Notes under the pieces: generated by a model
The model's input: only the letters and a program-made list of their open reading frames with translations
What the model was told of the DNA's origin: nothing
The model's database searches: none
Made by a program: the position numbers and the translations under genes
Shown: positions 23,237 through 35,321 of the stretch, one piece after another
Position numbering within the stretch: the first letter of the stretch is position 1
Layout: the number at the start of each line of letters is the position of its first letter
Source: Wurfbainia villosa
Taxonomy: Eukaryota > Streptophyta > Magnoliopsida > Zingiberales > Zingiberaceae
NCBI GenBank assembly: GCA_025175895.1
Contig: CM046003.1
Span: forward strand, 51,268,335 to 51,332,334
Length of the DNA: 64,000 nucleotides
Direction: 5' to 3'

Positions 23237-23237
23237 T

Positions 23238-24574
23238 TGTTGGTGCAAGGCACCAAAGTCGAACTCAGTATTTTGATTATGGCAAAAGGCTCAATAGTTA
23301 AGGGTATATTTGTTATCTTACGAGCTCAATTAAGTGTGCAGAAATGCTAAAGTTGAGCGGAAGGTCTGCGACACCCGGTGGGAACCGAGGTGGTCGGGCA
23401 ACGCCAGAGGGACTTCGGAGGAAGCCGAGGTACTCGGGTGAAGACCGGAAGCGAGGCTACAAGGTAAGCTCGTGTGAAAGCGAAGCAAGGTCGTTAAGCG
23501 TAGATCCGACCCAATACCTCCAATGGAAGGTCTAGGTCGAGATCAGATGGTTAGAACCATCGTACTTTATATTTTAAGCTAACTTGTATCAAATTCAAAA
23601 CCCTCCTTGACTACAAATAACCGCTAGTCAAGTTCCAAAGAAGAGCTCGAATTTCAAGGGGTGAATTTGACTTGACTCGTGTTTTGGTACAAAGGGTGAT
23701 GTGGCATCAAGGTGACATCCAAACCATCACCAAGCTTCCTTGTGGTGGACGCCCAAAATAAGGTGAGTTGGCACAAGATGGTTGGCTCCCATGATGTGGC
23801 ATTGTTGAATGGCTCCAACAAGTTGGCGCCCACGGAGGTTGGAGGTGGCACAAGGTGGTTGGATGAAACACCTCATCCTCAAGTTGGCGCCCAAGGAGGT
23901 TGGAGGTGGCACAAGGTGGTTGGATGAAACACCTCATCCTTGAGTTGGCGCACAAGGAGGTTGGAGGTGGCACAAGGTGGTTGGATGAAACACCTCATCC
24001 TTGAGTTGGCGCAAAGGATGTGGATGAACAAGTCTTGGGGGATAAGAACCTCACCTTGACACTACCTATGTCTAAATTCATAGATCAATATCCATAAATA
24101 GACATGTTCAAGCCAAGCAAATTACAAGAATTCAAGAGCTCTCAACACGCCGTCGTAACGCCGCTACTACTACTCACATTTGCTACGACGAAGTGCCGCC
24201 GACAACGAAAGCTACATCTTCTACTTATAAGAGTTGTCGGTATATTTATTTAAGTTCTACTTCTTTAAATTGTCTTTGTGCTTTAATCGTAACAAGGAAA
24301 GGGGGAGTGTCCCTTTGCCTTGATTTCTTTTTGTAATCGCGGTTCTACCTCCAACGAGGAGGAGTGGTTTTAGTGAATTGCCCTCCGTACGTGATCAAGG
24401 ATCACTAGGGCCGTGGATTAGCAATCGAAAGATTGTGAACCACGTAAAAATATCTTGTCTACTTTATATTTCCGCTGTGCACTCTCTACTTGCTTTTTAC
24501 TTATTGCAAAAGTTTTTTAACGACATCGTATCGCTATTCACCCCCCCCCCTCTAGCGACACTTTCGATCCAACA
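23238..24574 (+). repeat. SIRE-C 3' LTR
   Basis: The 1337-bp LTR starts TGTTGGTGCAAGGCACC and ends TTTCGATCCAACA. It has the same 61-bp repeats (23822-24003) as the 5' copy. A run of ten C at 24541-24550 is four C in the 5' copy. It appears the less damaged of the pair. Confidence 0.9.
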
Positions 24575-24579
24575 CTGAT

Positions 24580-25233
24580 GTCGAGTAAACCTCAAACAAA
24601 TGGCTTGTTTGAGCAATCGATAGTCGGGTAAACCTTAACCCACTTGGTTGAGCATCCGACACTCTCATTCGTCGGGTAAAACCTCAAACTAATGTTTGAG
24701 CGTCCGACTTAACCATACGTCGGGTAAAATCTCAAACCCTAGTTTAAGCATCCGACTTGTCAGGTAAACCTCAACCCACTCGGTTGAGCATCCAGCTCCT
24801 AACTTAGCCATTCGGCCAAGTTCACCTATGAGCTACGTTACACTTCGCTCATTCTCTCATCTCCCTTGAAGTCCCTTGCTAAAGTTCTCTTCGTCTGGCC
24901 ACGTCCCTCGGATGCACCAAGCGCACGACTTTACAATGTCATCCTTCGCGTCTGACCCTGAAGTCTACTTCCTTAGCTTCACTCCAATGTTGTTGGTCCG
25001 GCGATCCTTCGGATGCACCAAGCGCACAACTTCACAACGTCGTCCTTCACCGACTCAAAGACCCGAGCCATGAGATGGTGAACCCACCAATGCTTTTGTC
25101 AAGCCAACACATATGTGAATTACTAAGTCCTGCATGACTTCAACACACATATTAAATCATATAAACATCCTAACTTAAACCTTTTCCACACACATTAAAA
25201 CCTTAAACCATACTTGGGTTGATTGCCCTAACA
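24580..25233 (-). repeat. SIRE-B 5' LTR, second portion
   Basis: After the duplicated CTGAT the SIRE-B LTR resumes, matching 11307-11927 of its partner with phrases such as GTCGGGTAAAACCTCAAAC repeated four to five times. It ends CCCTAACA at 25233, the 5' end of SIRE-B on the minus strand. Confidence 0.9.
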
Positions 25234-25238
25234 AAGAT

Positions 25239-25619
25239 GAATGGGTACATCGAGCGACTAGGATCACTAGGGTTTGCGATGGATTATGAACTAAGTATTG
25301 ACTTAATTCTACATAGTTTGCCCAAGAGTTACTCACAATTTATGATAAACTATCGGATGAACAATCTTGAATCCACCATTCTCAAGCTGATCAATATGCT
25401 CAAGACTGTAGAACCTTATGTGACTAAAGAATAGAAGACAGTGATGTTCGTTGACTCCTCGAAGAAAGGTTCTAAGAGGAAGTCAAAGAAACAGCCAAAG
25501 GGAAAGAAGAAGAAGAAGGCAAAGACTAGAGAGTCAGCTCCAAAGGGCACATGTCATCACTGTGGCAAGATGGGTCATTAGCGAAGGAACTGCAAGATCT
25601 ATCTTGAGTCCTTGAAGAA
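25239..25619 (+). pseudogene. COP-1 gag, 3' part
   Basis: The frame resumes with MNGYIERLGSLGFAMDYEL and LILHSLPKSYSQFMINYRM, matching COP-2 gag from 33414. A stop precedes a lysine-rich tail. The zinc knuckle CHHCGKMGH...RRNC (about 25555-25593) keeps all four C-x2-C-x4-H-x4-C ligands but its tryptophan codon is TAG. Confidence 0.88.
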
Positions 25620-26905
25620 GAAGTCGGCATCTGATGTCTCATCCTCTTCAGGTATCTTCGTTATTGACTATCATGCTATTTCCTTTTACGCTTGGATATT
25701 GGACACTAGGTATGACTCACATATATGTAATGACATACAGGGGCTAAGGGATAACAGAAGACTTGTCAAGGGAGAAACGAATCTACGAGTCGATAATGGA
25801 GCAAAGGTTATAGCTATCGCCGTCGGAACATATTTGCTGAAGCTTCCTAGTGGACTTGTCTTAGAACTGGACAATTTTTATTTTGTTCCTGCATTAATAA
25901 AGAACATTGTTTCTATTTCTTGTTTAAATAGAAAGGGTTACCATTTGACGTTTAGTAATAAATATTATTATACAACCTTGAATGACATTCTTTATGGCAC
26001 TGGAACTTTATGCAATGGTATCTACGTATTAGATACATCTAGTGACGTATTCAATATCGAAGTGAACAACAAGCATGCTCAAAAGGATGATCAGTTAACC
26101 TCATACATGTGGCATTGTCTCTTTGGTTATATAAACAAAAAGCGCATGTCAGAGTTACACAAAAGTGGGATTCTAGAATCTTTTGAATTGGATTCATTTG
26201 ATACATGTGAATCATGCTTACAAGGCAAGATGACAAAGTTTCCCTCTTCTGGAAAGGGTAAACCAGTGGAAAAGTTACTTGGTCTCATACATACTGATGT
26301 ATGTGGACTAATGTCAATTCATGCTCAAGGAGGTTATAGCTACTTCATTACCTTTATCGATAATCACTCACGATTTAGGTATGTATATCTTATGAGATAT
26401 AAATCTAAAGTCTTTGAAAAGTTTAAAGAATTCAGAAATGAAGTAGAAAAACAACTTGGTAAAAGTATTAAGATACTTCGATCTGATTAAGGTGACAAGT
26501 ACTTAGTTTCAGGATTATCTAAGGGACAATGGTATATTGTCTCAATGAACTCCGCCTTATACACCGCAATATAATGGTGTATCGGAAAGGCAAAATTGAA
26601 CCTTATTGGACATGGTGAGATCGATGATGAATCATGCAAGCCTTACCAAATCATTTTGGGGTTACGCACTTGAGACAGCTATTCACTTATTGAATAGAGT
26701 CCCGACTAAGACAGTCTCTACTACTCCATATCAGATATGGACTGGTAAGAAAGCCCAGTTGTCTTATTTGAAGACCTGGGGGTGTCCTACTTATGTGAAG
26801 AGGACTACATCAGACAAGCTGGATGCTAACTCTAATAAGAGTCTATTTATTGGATACCCCAAGGAAACGAGAGGTTACCAATTCTATTATTCCTAGGAAC
26901 AAAAA
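25620..26905 (+). pseudogene. COP-1 protease and integrase
   Basis: Protease reads AWILDTRYDSHICND near 25690; the D-T-G site has become D-T-R, which should kill activity. The integrase region follows with CESCLQGKMTKFP, then LLGLIHTDVCG (first D), LGKSIKILRSD (second D, followed by a stop) and a frameshifted stretch holding VSERQN with the third acidic residue. It continues with LLDMVRSMMNHASLTKSFWG and SLFIGYPKETRGYQFYYS. The same order is seen in COP-2. Multiple stops are C-to-T type. Confidence 0.88.
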
Positions 26906-29069
26906 GTGTTTGTTTCAAGGAATGTTGTATTTCTAGAGAAAGAGTTTCTCTTTCAAAAAAACAATGGGAATCAGCTTGAACTTGAGAAAGTTCAAGAAAC
27001 TCCAATAGACACTAAAGAGATGTCGATACCGGAACCACAGTCGATTATTCATAATGATGAGATAATGACAGAATCTATCGTTACACCACCTCTTTGCAGA
27101 TATGGAAGGTCACATAAGATTCCTGAGAGATATAGAGTTCTCGTAAGTGAATCTAATGATGTGTTACTCATTAAAGGTGAGGAACCTACTAGTTACGAAG
27201 AAGTTCTGAAAAGTTAAAAAAGGGATAAATGGCTGGTAGCCATGAAATCGAAAATGGATTCCATGTATGAAAACTAAGTTTGGAACTTGGTGGATCCACC
27301 TGAAGGCATCACGCCTATTGGGTGCAAGTGAATTTTCAAGAAGAAAACTAACATGGATGGTAATGTGATTACCTATAAAGCTAGATTTGTGGCAAAAGGT
27401 TATCATCAAGGTGTTGACTATGATATGGAAGGTCACATAAGATTCCTGAGAGATATAGAGTTCTCGTAAGTGAATCTAATGATGTGTTACTCATTAAAGG
27501 TGAGGAACCTACTAGTTACGAAGAAGTTCTGAAAAGTTAAAAAAGGGATAAATGGCTGGTAGCCATGAAATCGAAAATGGATTCCATGTATGAAAACTAA
27601 GTTTGGAACTTGGTGGATCCACCTGAAGGCATCACGCCTATTGGGTGCAAGTGAATTTTCAAGAAGAAAACTAACATGGATGGTAATGTGATTACCTATA
27701 AAGCTAGATTTGTGGCAAAAGGTTATCATCAAGGTGTTGACTATGATGAAACCTTCTCACCAGTTGTCATGCTTAAATCCATTCGGATACTCCTGGCCAT
27801 AGCAGCTCATTATGATTATGAGATATGACAGATGGATGTAAAAATAACTTTGCTTAATGAAAACCTGCATGAGGATGTGTATATGATACAACCCGAGGGT
27901 TTCACATCGTTTGACAAAACTAAAGTATGCAATCTTTAACAGTTCATTTATGGACTGAAGCAAGCATCTAGGAGTTAGAATATCCATTTTCATATGGCGA
28001 TCAAAGAGTTTGATTTCTCACAAAATCTTGATAAACTTTGTGTGTACAAGAAGGTTAGTGGGAGTGCGATCGTGTTCCTAATACTATATGTTGATGACAT
28101 ATTACTCATAGGAAACAATATATCTGTATTACAGTCAGTCAAAGTTTGGCTATTCAAAATTTTCTCCATGAAAGACATGGGAGAAGCGACCTACATCCTC
28201 GAGATTAAGATCTGTAGAGATAGTTCGAAAAGGTTGCTTGGTCTTTCATAGTCTATATATATTGATAGAGTGCTAAAGCGATTTAGCATGTCTAAATCCA
28301 AGAAAGATTATATACCCATGAGATATGGGATTCACCTTTCAAAGTCTGTGTGTCCCCGCACAGAAGACGAGAGGATTTGCATGAATAAGATTCATTATGC
28401 TTCTACAATAAGATCTATTATGTATGTTATGTTATGTACGAGGCCCAACGTATCATATGCTCTGAGTGTCACGAGCAGATACTAGTCAGATCCAGAAATG
28501 GATCATTGGGTGGCTGTCAAGGAAATCCTTAAGTACTTAAGAAGAACTAAGAATATGTTCTTGGTATATAGAGGAGGTTATATGGTTACGTGTTGGTATA
28601 CAGATGTCAACTTCCAGACATACAAGGATGACTCCAAGTCATAGTCTGGGTATATATTTACACTGAATGGAGGCGCAATGAGTTGGAAAAGTTCTAAACA
28701 AAATACAGTTGTCAATTCTACTATAGAGACAAAATACATTATAGCTTCTGAAGCAGCAAAGAAGGCAGTTTGGATCAAGAAGTTCATCTCCGAACTTGGG
28801 GTGGTTCCATCCATTATTGAAGCATTACCGATTTACTATGACAACACTGGAGCTATCACACATGCAAAGGAACCTAGGTCTCACCAATGATTCAAACACG
28901 TGCTTCGACAATATCATCTGATTAGAGAAATCATCAATAGGAAAGAAATACAAATCGAGAAGATTCCCACAGAAAGGGACCTAGCGGATCCTTTGACAAA
29001 AGCTCTATCACAAAGTTTAAGAGTCACGTCACGGACTATGGGATTGGATACCATGGCAATTGGCTTTAG
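26906..29069 (+). pseudogene. COP-1 reverse transcriptase and RNase H
   Basis: RT begins after the EEPTSYEEVLKS linker, with VDPPEGITPIGCK and NMDGNVITYKARFVAKGYHQ. It is interrupted by an exact 323-bp tandem duplication. It then shows ETFSPVVMLKSIRILLAIA, VYMIQPEGF, YGLKQASRS and LILYVDDILLIGNN (YVDD, about 28080). RNase H includes GAMSWKSSKQNTVVNST and IKKFISELGVVPSIIEALP and ends DLADPLTKALSQ. Unlike COP-2, the RNase H tail is complete. There are about ten in-frame stops. Confidence 0.9.
27101..27746 (+). repeat. Exact 323-bp tandem duplication within COP-1 pol
   Basis: 27101-27423 and 27424-27746 appear identical, including the decay-type stops each contains. Both begin TATGGAAGGTCACATAAG and end GTGTTGACTATGA. 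The period is not a multiple of three, so the frame is shifted. Confidence 0.92.
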
Positions 29070-29083
29070 GCTAAGTCGGCATC

Positions 29084-29436
29084 TATTATGTTTGAGAGGT
29101 GTCCTAAGGCAATCGCCTTATGACTATTTATTTGATAAATAAAAATTCACTATTTGAGTGCACATCTCATATGTGTTTGATTGGATCTTAAACTCATTTA
29201 TTGAATGCCCGCAATACAATTCATATCATGAGAGAATTTGTGATTTGATCACAACTAGTGAGTATCTCTACATGTGTAATTATGAAGTATTGAAATCTTC
29301 CCTAGTCGATGAATTGATGAGTTCGGACATCATTGATTCTGTGAGACTAGCACGAGTTGTATTTCTTGGTTTATCCAAGCAGCTACTTCTCATTGGCTGG
29401 AGACATTGTGATGTCAAGAGTTAAACGTGGATGTTG
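29084..29436 (+). repeat. COP-1 3' LTR, first portion
   Basis: It starts TATTATGTTTGAGAGGTGTCC, matching the 5' LTR TGTTATGTTTGAGAGATATCC; the terminal TG has become TA. It is cut at 29436 by COP-2 and continues at 38627 after the duplicated TGTTG. Confidence 0.88.
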
Positions 29437-31270
29437 TGTTAGTGAAAGCCCTAGAGTCAATCATGTGATGATTGTTGCATGGACTTTATTGTATCATATT
29501 TCTATTTATAAAGGCATGGTTATTATATTTACTTGTATTGGTGCCAAATAACTAAATATAATAATGTCCTTGAGTAGTAGGTTCTTATCTATATCAATCG
29601 ATTGGTTGAATCGATAATGAGATGATATAGAGAACACTACTCTTAATCATTCCTAGTCGAGTATTAACATTCAGGGACAATGTTAATGCGTAGAGACTAG
29701 CATGTAGGTCAACAAGATGACTTGATCTCACAAGTCATGGATATGAGATATCAAGTTGACACATGGGTATGCATTGGAGAATATATACTGAATGACCCGC
29801 CATGAGAAAGTATCATGGATCGTTATATGAGTGTCATATACTTTCTCATGTGGCTATTAGTATGACTATTAGTCCTTAGACCTGAAGTCACCATGGTTCC
29901 CTACATAAGAAGTTGCATACTTTGGCTTCGTCAAACGTCACCCGTAAATGGGTGGACTATAAAGGCGACATCGGGTATGTAACAAATTATACGGAGGGAT
30001 GTGAGTGATGTAGATGGGATCTATCCCTCCTATATGACGGGGGTGACATCGATATTCTTGATAGAGTGAGACCACGAAGTGCATGGCCATGCCCAAATGA
30101 GTCAATATGAGATATTGAGCTCATTTGATTAGAGTGAGTCTACTTGGAGTTTAAGATTTAGATTGTACCGAGGATGACACGGTCTATGCCTCGATTGGTC
30201 AATCTAGATGTCAAGGATAGAGGGACATTGTCACATATTGTGAGAGTCACAATTAGTAGTCACAAAGGTGATGTTGGAGCTCAACATTCTTGTAACTTGG
30301 GTAGAAATGATGTGTTGCTAGATACCGCTCATTGCTTATGTTCCTAAATCGGTTTAGGGACATTGCCAACGTTACAAGAACCTATAGGGTCACACACATA
30401 AGAGCAATTAGATGGAGATTAGGTTCATATGATGAACCATGAGGATTAGGTTCATGGGATGAACCAAATTGGATTAAGAGTAATCCAAATTAGACTAATT
30501 GAGTTAGACTCAAGTTGATTCAAGTGTTGAATGAGTCTAATTTAGATTTGATTCATCAAATCAATTTAAATTAAATGAATAGAGATTCATTAAATTAAAT
30601 TGACTTGAGTCAAGTGGTTAGATTTGATCAACCATGGGAGATTAGAGGTCAAGTTTGACTTGACTTGAGACGGAAGATGAAAGGTCAAGTTTGACTTGAC
30701 CAAATGTCATGTCATGATGATGACATGGCATGGCCGGCCAATGATGGTGCTCCACATCATCATTGACTTGGTCAATTGGTGCCACATCATGAGGGAGACC
30801 AAGGGTCATGGGAGTTACATGCATGCATGTAACCCCCCTTTCATGAAGTGGCCGACCACTTTAGGGGTTATGGGTGGTGAATTCATTTGGTGAGTTACAC
30901 TCTTGGATCATCTTCTTCCTTGATGTTTTTCCTCTCAAGCTCTCCCTCTCCTTCCTCATCTTGCCGAGATCTACTAGGAGTGCTAGCACACTCAAGTTTG
31001 TCTCTTTCTCCACCTATTGCTTGTGTGGATACCAATAGAGGAGTGTGCACTTGACACTCTCGAGTTCCGGCGAACTTTTGGACGAGCAGGATAAGCGAAG
31101 GGCATCGCATCGAGGGTAATGATCTCATCTCTTAGATCTAAGGTAGATCTAGGGTTTTAGTAAGCACATACATGTTTTATAATTTTTATACTTCGCACAG
31201 ATCCGTGGCCGGGGCTTCCGAGATTTCCGCAACGCAAAAAGCGGTTTTTGCGGCTCGGAAAAACCCAACA
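29437..31270 (+). repeat. COP-2 5' LTR
   Basis: It starts TGTTAGTGAAAGCCC and ends GGAAAAACCCAACA. It contains repeats of GGTCAAGTTTGACTTGAC at about 30646 and 30692. Open frames on both strands in this LTR recur in the 3' LTR and resemble no protein I know. Confidence 0.95.
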
Positions 31271-31271
31271 G

Positions 31272-31283
31272 TGGTATCAGAGC
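31272..31283 (+). promoter_or_regulatory. COP-2 primer-binding site
   Basis: TGGTATCAGAGC lies one base after the LTR and is the intact plant copia site complementary to initiator tRNA-Met. Confidence 0.95.
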
Positions 31284-32133
31284 CACGTGCGAAGCATGTA
31301 TGTGTTTCGTCTTTGTAATTTTTGTATTAGATATAAAAATTACAGATTTTTATGTTTCTGTAAATTTCCTAATTTTATAGAATTTTTGGGTATTTTTCTC
31401 AAAGAGTCGAAGCAACAAGTGTTGGGACACTTGTAGGCTTCAACCGTCGAGAAAAACTCTCTGAAACGGTGAGTTCTCGCTTTAGGTTTTTGGGACAGCG
31501 ACTTAAGTTGCTGTAGGATCGTAGTAGGGACACTCGCAAAGTTAATTTTGCGAGTATGGGCGCTGCCCTATCCCCGAAAGGGGCTTTGTCCCGCGATCGC
31601 GCTCGGAAACCGCTTAGCGGGACCGTTACGGAGAGGTGACTCATTAATTTGAAAAAAAAAATTAGGAAAAATTATAGAAATTTCTGTAAATATACATAAT
31701 TTAGAATTATGTATAATTCTGTGATTGTCATGGCCCAATGACCCCAATTTGATTGGATTATGTGTGTTGTAATTCATAATACGACCTGCGTGCCGTTTTG
31801 TGGTTGTGCGTGTTGTATAGTGTATGCAACCTGCGCGTCGTACCTCTTCTTTTGATATTCTAGTTGTAATTAGTTTTTAGACTCGAATGTAACTCGAGTT
31901 TCATATTTGTAATGTACAAAATGGAGCGGTGGAAAGTCCACTCGAAGACGAGATTACGAGAAGGGTGACGACGACACATGGCGGTCAAAGGAAGCACTTG
32001 GAGAAGCCGCTAGCCTTAGGTTGACCGTCCGATCTTCTCATTGGCTTGAGAAGATCGTAGTAGGGCCATGACTTTATCACATTTAATTATATATATATAT
32101 ATATATGTTGATATATATATATATATATATAGA

Positions 32134-32190
<57 letters not shown>

Positions 32191-33001
32191 TTATTTAATT
32201 GATTTTGCTTGTATGTATGTGATGCATGCTAGTAGAATAATGCATGTATGTATATGATGCATGCTAGGATAATTTTCTTCTATGTATATGATGCATGCTA
32301 GAATAATGAATGTATGTATATGATGCATGCTAATATAGGATAATAAAGGCCTAAATGCGTATAAGATACACATTACGATTAGATTAGATCATAATCGAAT
32401 CAACTCGAAAATGCCTACCGAGCCTTGATACCCATCACTACCTCGATCATTTGTTGTTGTTGAATCTGCCAAAGCAGAGCAACGCATATTATCTTGGTAG
32501 GGTGCGGAGGGACAATCTTGGTCCCACCTATCACGCTTGGGTTAGAGTAAGCTCAATTAGATTGAGCAAAACTAGTTAAACTCAATTGGATCGAGTAGAA
32601 CTATAGGCATATTCCAATCGTTGGAACGATAGGTCAAGATCGCATTTACACTAAATCTTGGGCGATTTAGCCAAAGCTAACTCAAGGTCTTTTGTAAATG
32701 TGGGTCTTGATCCTATAAACAAGAGTTGCATAGAGATGTAATCGGTAATATGTTACCCACCGATCATACTAAGTCTTGGGCGATTTAGCCAAAGCTAACT
32801 CAAGGCTTAGTATGATATGGATCTTGTCCCGCAAGAATTATAGCTAGTTTGTATGAATCTAGTAATGTGGTTTGACCACATCCATAACTCGATTCTACAA
32901 AAATTCCTATAATTCAGTGGGAGCATCATTTGATTAAAGGCCTAATTAAATGATAAAAGGAATATGATATTAATTCTCTGCATTGTATGTTGTAGATAAC
33001 T
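31284..33001 (+). other. COP-2 untranslated leader with AT microsatellite
   Basis: The leader has a GC-rich, fold-prone block at about 31555-31625, an (AT)n microsatellite at 32087-32187 and about four diverged 30-35 bp repeats containing TATATGATGCATGCTA at 32211-32345. The phrase AAGTCTTGGGCGATTTAGCC or a close variant occurs twice near 32660 and 32780. No frame was found. Confidence 0.8.
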
Positions 33002-33800
33002 ATGTCGACAAACATGAACACTCTCTCTCTGCGTTCTGTCCTTGAGAAGGACAAGCTCAATGGAGCGAATTTCGGGATCTGTACAGAACTCGAGAATTGT
33101 TCTCACCCAAGAAAGGAAGTTGTATGTCCTGGAGCAGCCCATTCCAGAGGCACCTCCTGCCAGTGCCTCACGAGCTGACAAAGATGCTTACAAGAAGCAT
33201 CAAGATGATGCATTATATGTGTCATGTCTAATGCTCGCGACCATGAACTCTGAGCTTCAGAAGCAACATGAGTTCATGAATGCTTATGATATGGTTGGAC
33301 ATCTTCGTCAACTATATCAAGGATAAGCTAGGCATGAGAGATATGAAGTCTCTAAGGCATTATTTGGGTCCAAAATGCAAGAAGGGACTCCCGTAGGTAC
33401 ATATGTACTCAAGATGATTGGGTACGTAGAAAACCTACAAAGGCTGGGATTCCCACTTGGCCAAGAGCTGGCCAATGACCTGATCTTGCAATCTTTGCCA
33501 CAAGCCTTCAATCAATTTGTCATGAATTATAACATGAATGAAATTGATAAGTCACTGCCTGAAATGCTCAGCATGTTGAGAACTGCTGAGCTTAACCTTA
33601 AGAAGGGAAAATCTGACACCATTTTGATGGTACAAAAGAAGAAAGGCAAGGGCAAGCCTAAAGGTAAGGGAAAGTCTCAAGCCAAGGGCAAAGGCAAAGA
33701 ACTTAAACCCAAAGGAGGAGTAGCCAAGGAAGGGGCTTGCTTCCACTGCAAGGAAGTCGGACATCGAAGCGAATCGCAAAGCTTACCTGGAAGATCTTAA
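33002..33800 (+). pseudogene. COP-2 gag, frameshifted
   Basis: The ATG at 33002 opens MSTNMNTLSLRSVLEKDKLN. A frameshift follows near 33070 and the rest reads SRIVLTQERKLYVLEQPIPE, VSCLMLATMNSELQKQHEFM and, after a stop, MIGYVENLQRLGFPLGQEL. A lysine/glycine-rich basic segment precedes the zinc knuckle CFHCKEVGH, whose last part is lost by a small deletion and frameshift at about 33766. Gag is the particle protein. COP-1 gag aligns throughout. Confidence 0.9.
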
Positions 33801-35321
33801 GAAGAAAAGAAGTGAGACTTCTACTTCAGGTATAAATGTTATAGAAGTCAATCTATCTATTTCTTCATCATGGGTATTAGATACCGGATGTGCATCTCAC
33901 ATTTGTACCAATGTGCAGGCACTGAGAAATAGCAGGGCATTGACAAAGGGCGAGGTGGACCTACGAGTAGGCAATGGAGCAAGAGTTCTTTGTGGAACTT
34001 ATGATCTATCTTTGCCCTCCGGGCTTGAATTAGAATTAGATGAATGTTGTTATGTGCCTGCCTTAACCAAGAACATCATTTCAGTTTCTTGTTTGGACAA
34101 GAAAGGATTTTCATTTATAATAAAGAACAAATGTTGTTCAGTTTATTTAAATGATATGTTCTATTGTAGTGCACCTCTAATGAACGGACTCTACTTTCTA
34201 GACTTAGAGAGCCCTATCTATAACATAAGTACCAAGAGGTTCAAGTCAAATGAGTTGAACCAAACTTATCTCTCTATCGCCGCTTAGGTCACATAAATGA
34301 GAGTCGCTTATCTCACTCCATAAGGATGAGCTAGACTCATTTGATTTTGAATCATATGAGACATGCGAATCTTGCCTTTTAGGCAAGATGACCAAGACTC
34401 CTTTACACAAATAAAGAGCAACAGATTTGTTAGGACTTATACATAGTGATGTATGTGGTCCTTTCAATGTTGTTGCTAGAGGTGGTTACAGGTACTTCAT
34501 TACATTTACTGATGACTTCAGTAGATATGATTATGTGTATCTCATGACACACAAATCAGAATCCTTTGAAAAGTTCAAAGAATTCAAGAATGAAGTACAA
34601 AACCAGCTTGGCAAGAGTATTAAGATACTTCGATCAGATCGAGGTGGTGAATACCTTAGCCATGAGTTTCGTGACTATCTAGCTGAGTGTGGGATTCTAT
34701 CCCAACTCACTCCTCCTGGAACACCACAGTGGAATGGTGTATCCAAAAGGAGGAATCGTACCCTATTGGATATGGTACGATCTATGATGAGTCACACAGA
34801 TCTTCCTATATTCTTTTGGGAATATGCTCTAGACACAGCAGCCTTTACCCTTAACCGTGTACTATCCAAGGCTGTGATAAAGACACCATATACGATATGG
34901 ACAGGGAGAAATCCCATGATGTCTTTTATGAGGATTTGGGGTTGTGAGGCTTACGTTCAACGTCAAGTCTCAGACAAACTGGGACTCAAATCCGATAGGT
35001 GCTATTTTGTTGGATATCCCAAGGATACAAAGGGATATTACTTCTACATTCGGTCGGCCTGAAAGTGTTTGTGGCAAAAGGCGGAGTTTTTCTAGAAAGG
35101 ATTTTGTTTCTAGAAAAACTAGTGGGAATACTAACTTCGATCTTGAAGAAATTCAAGATAAGGACCATATGATGCCTTGATGGAGGTTGAGCAGGAACCA
35201 CAAAGTGTTGTGGGTGATGAGGTTATTGCACAAGAGTTGTGGAACAACCACTGTTCATGTAGACCTACCTCTTCGCGAGTCGATAGAGTGCGTCGTCGGC
35301 TGAGAGAGATATTCATTTCTC
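33801..35321 (+). pseudogene. COP-2 protease and integrase, catalytic Glu lost
   Basis: Protease has SSSWVLDTGCASHIC (D-T-G intact, 33868) and VLCGTYDLSLPSGLELELDE. A frameshift at about 34260 disrupts the zinc region, where CESCLLGKMTKTP remains, followed by a stop. The integrase core keeps LLGLIHSDVCGPF (first D) and KILRSDRGGEYL (second D). The conserved NGVSERRNR is here NGVSKRRNR at about 34735-34761: GAA to AAA removes the third catalytic acid. The domain runs to GYPKDTKGYYFYIR, then a frameshifted linker to 35321. Confidence 0.92.

Larger units (their letters stand above)
22389..23237 (+). other. SIRE-C 3' internal region
   Basis: This is non-coding, with several GGGGGAG purine tracts (22808, 22899, 22938, 22957) and a 27-bp tandem array (22986-23187). 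No env-like gene is seen. The final purine tract AAAGGGGGAGA at 23226-23236 precedes the LTR. Confidence 0.75.
15588..24574 (+). mobile_element. SIRE-C: SIRE-type copia element nested in the SIRE-B LTR
   Basis: The ends are TGTTGGTGCAATGGGCACC (15588) and CGATCCAACA (24574). The flanking 5-mers are TCGAT (left) and CTGAT (right). The uninterrupted SIRE-B LTR has CTGAT at the homologous place (11302-11306), so the left copy has probably changed by two transitions. All parts are present: two LTRs, primer site, gag, protease, integrase, RT, RNase H and a repeat-bearing 3' region. Many single-base frameshifts break the frames. Confidence 0.92.
10592..25233 (-). mobile_element. SIRE-B: minus-strand, pol-less SIRE-type copia element
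   Basis: The outer ends are TGTTGGGGGATCG (10592) and CCCTAACA (25233), flanked by AAGAT at 10587-10591 and 25234-25238. On the minus strand the order is 5' LTR, primer site, gag, non-coding region, 3' LTR. Protease, integrase, RT and RNase H are absent, so it is non-autonomous or deleted. SIRE-C is inserted in its 5' LTR. The COP-1 gag frame continues across the insertion, confirming both borders. Confidence 0.92.

Noticed and set aside
30642..31128. Open frames on both strands of the COP-2 LTR (again at 37993-38479)
   Set aside because: They lie in LTR sequence, resemble no protein and are duplicated only because the LTR is.
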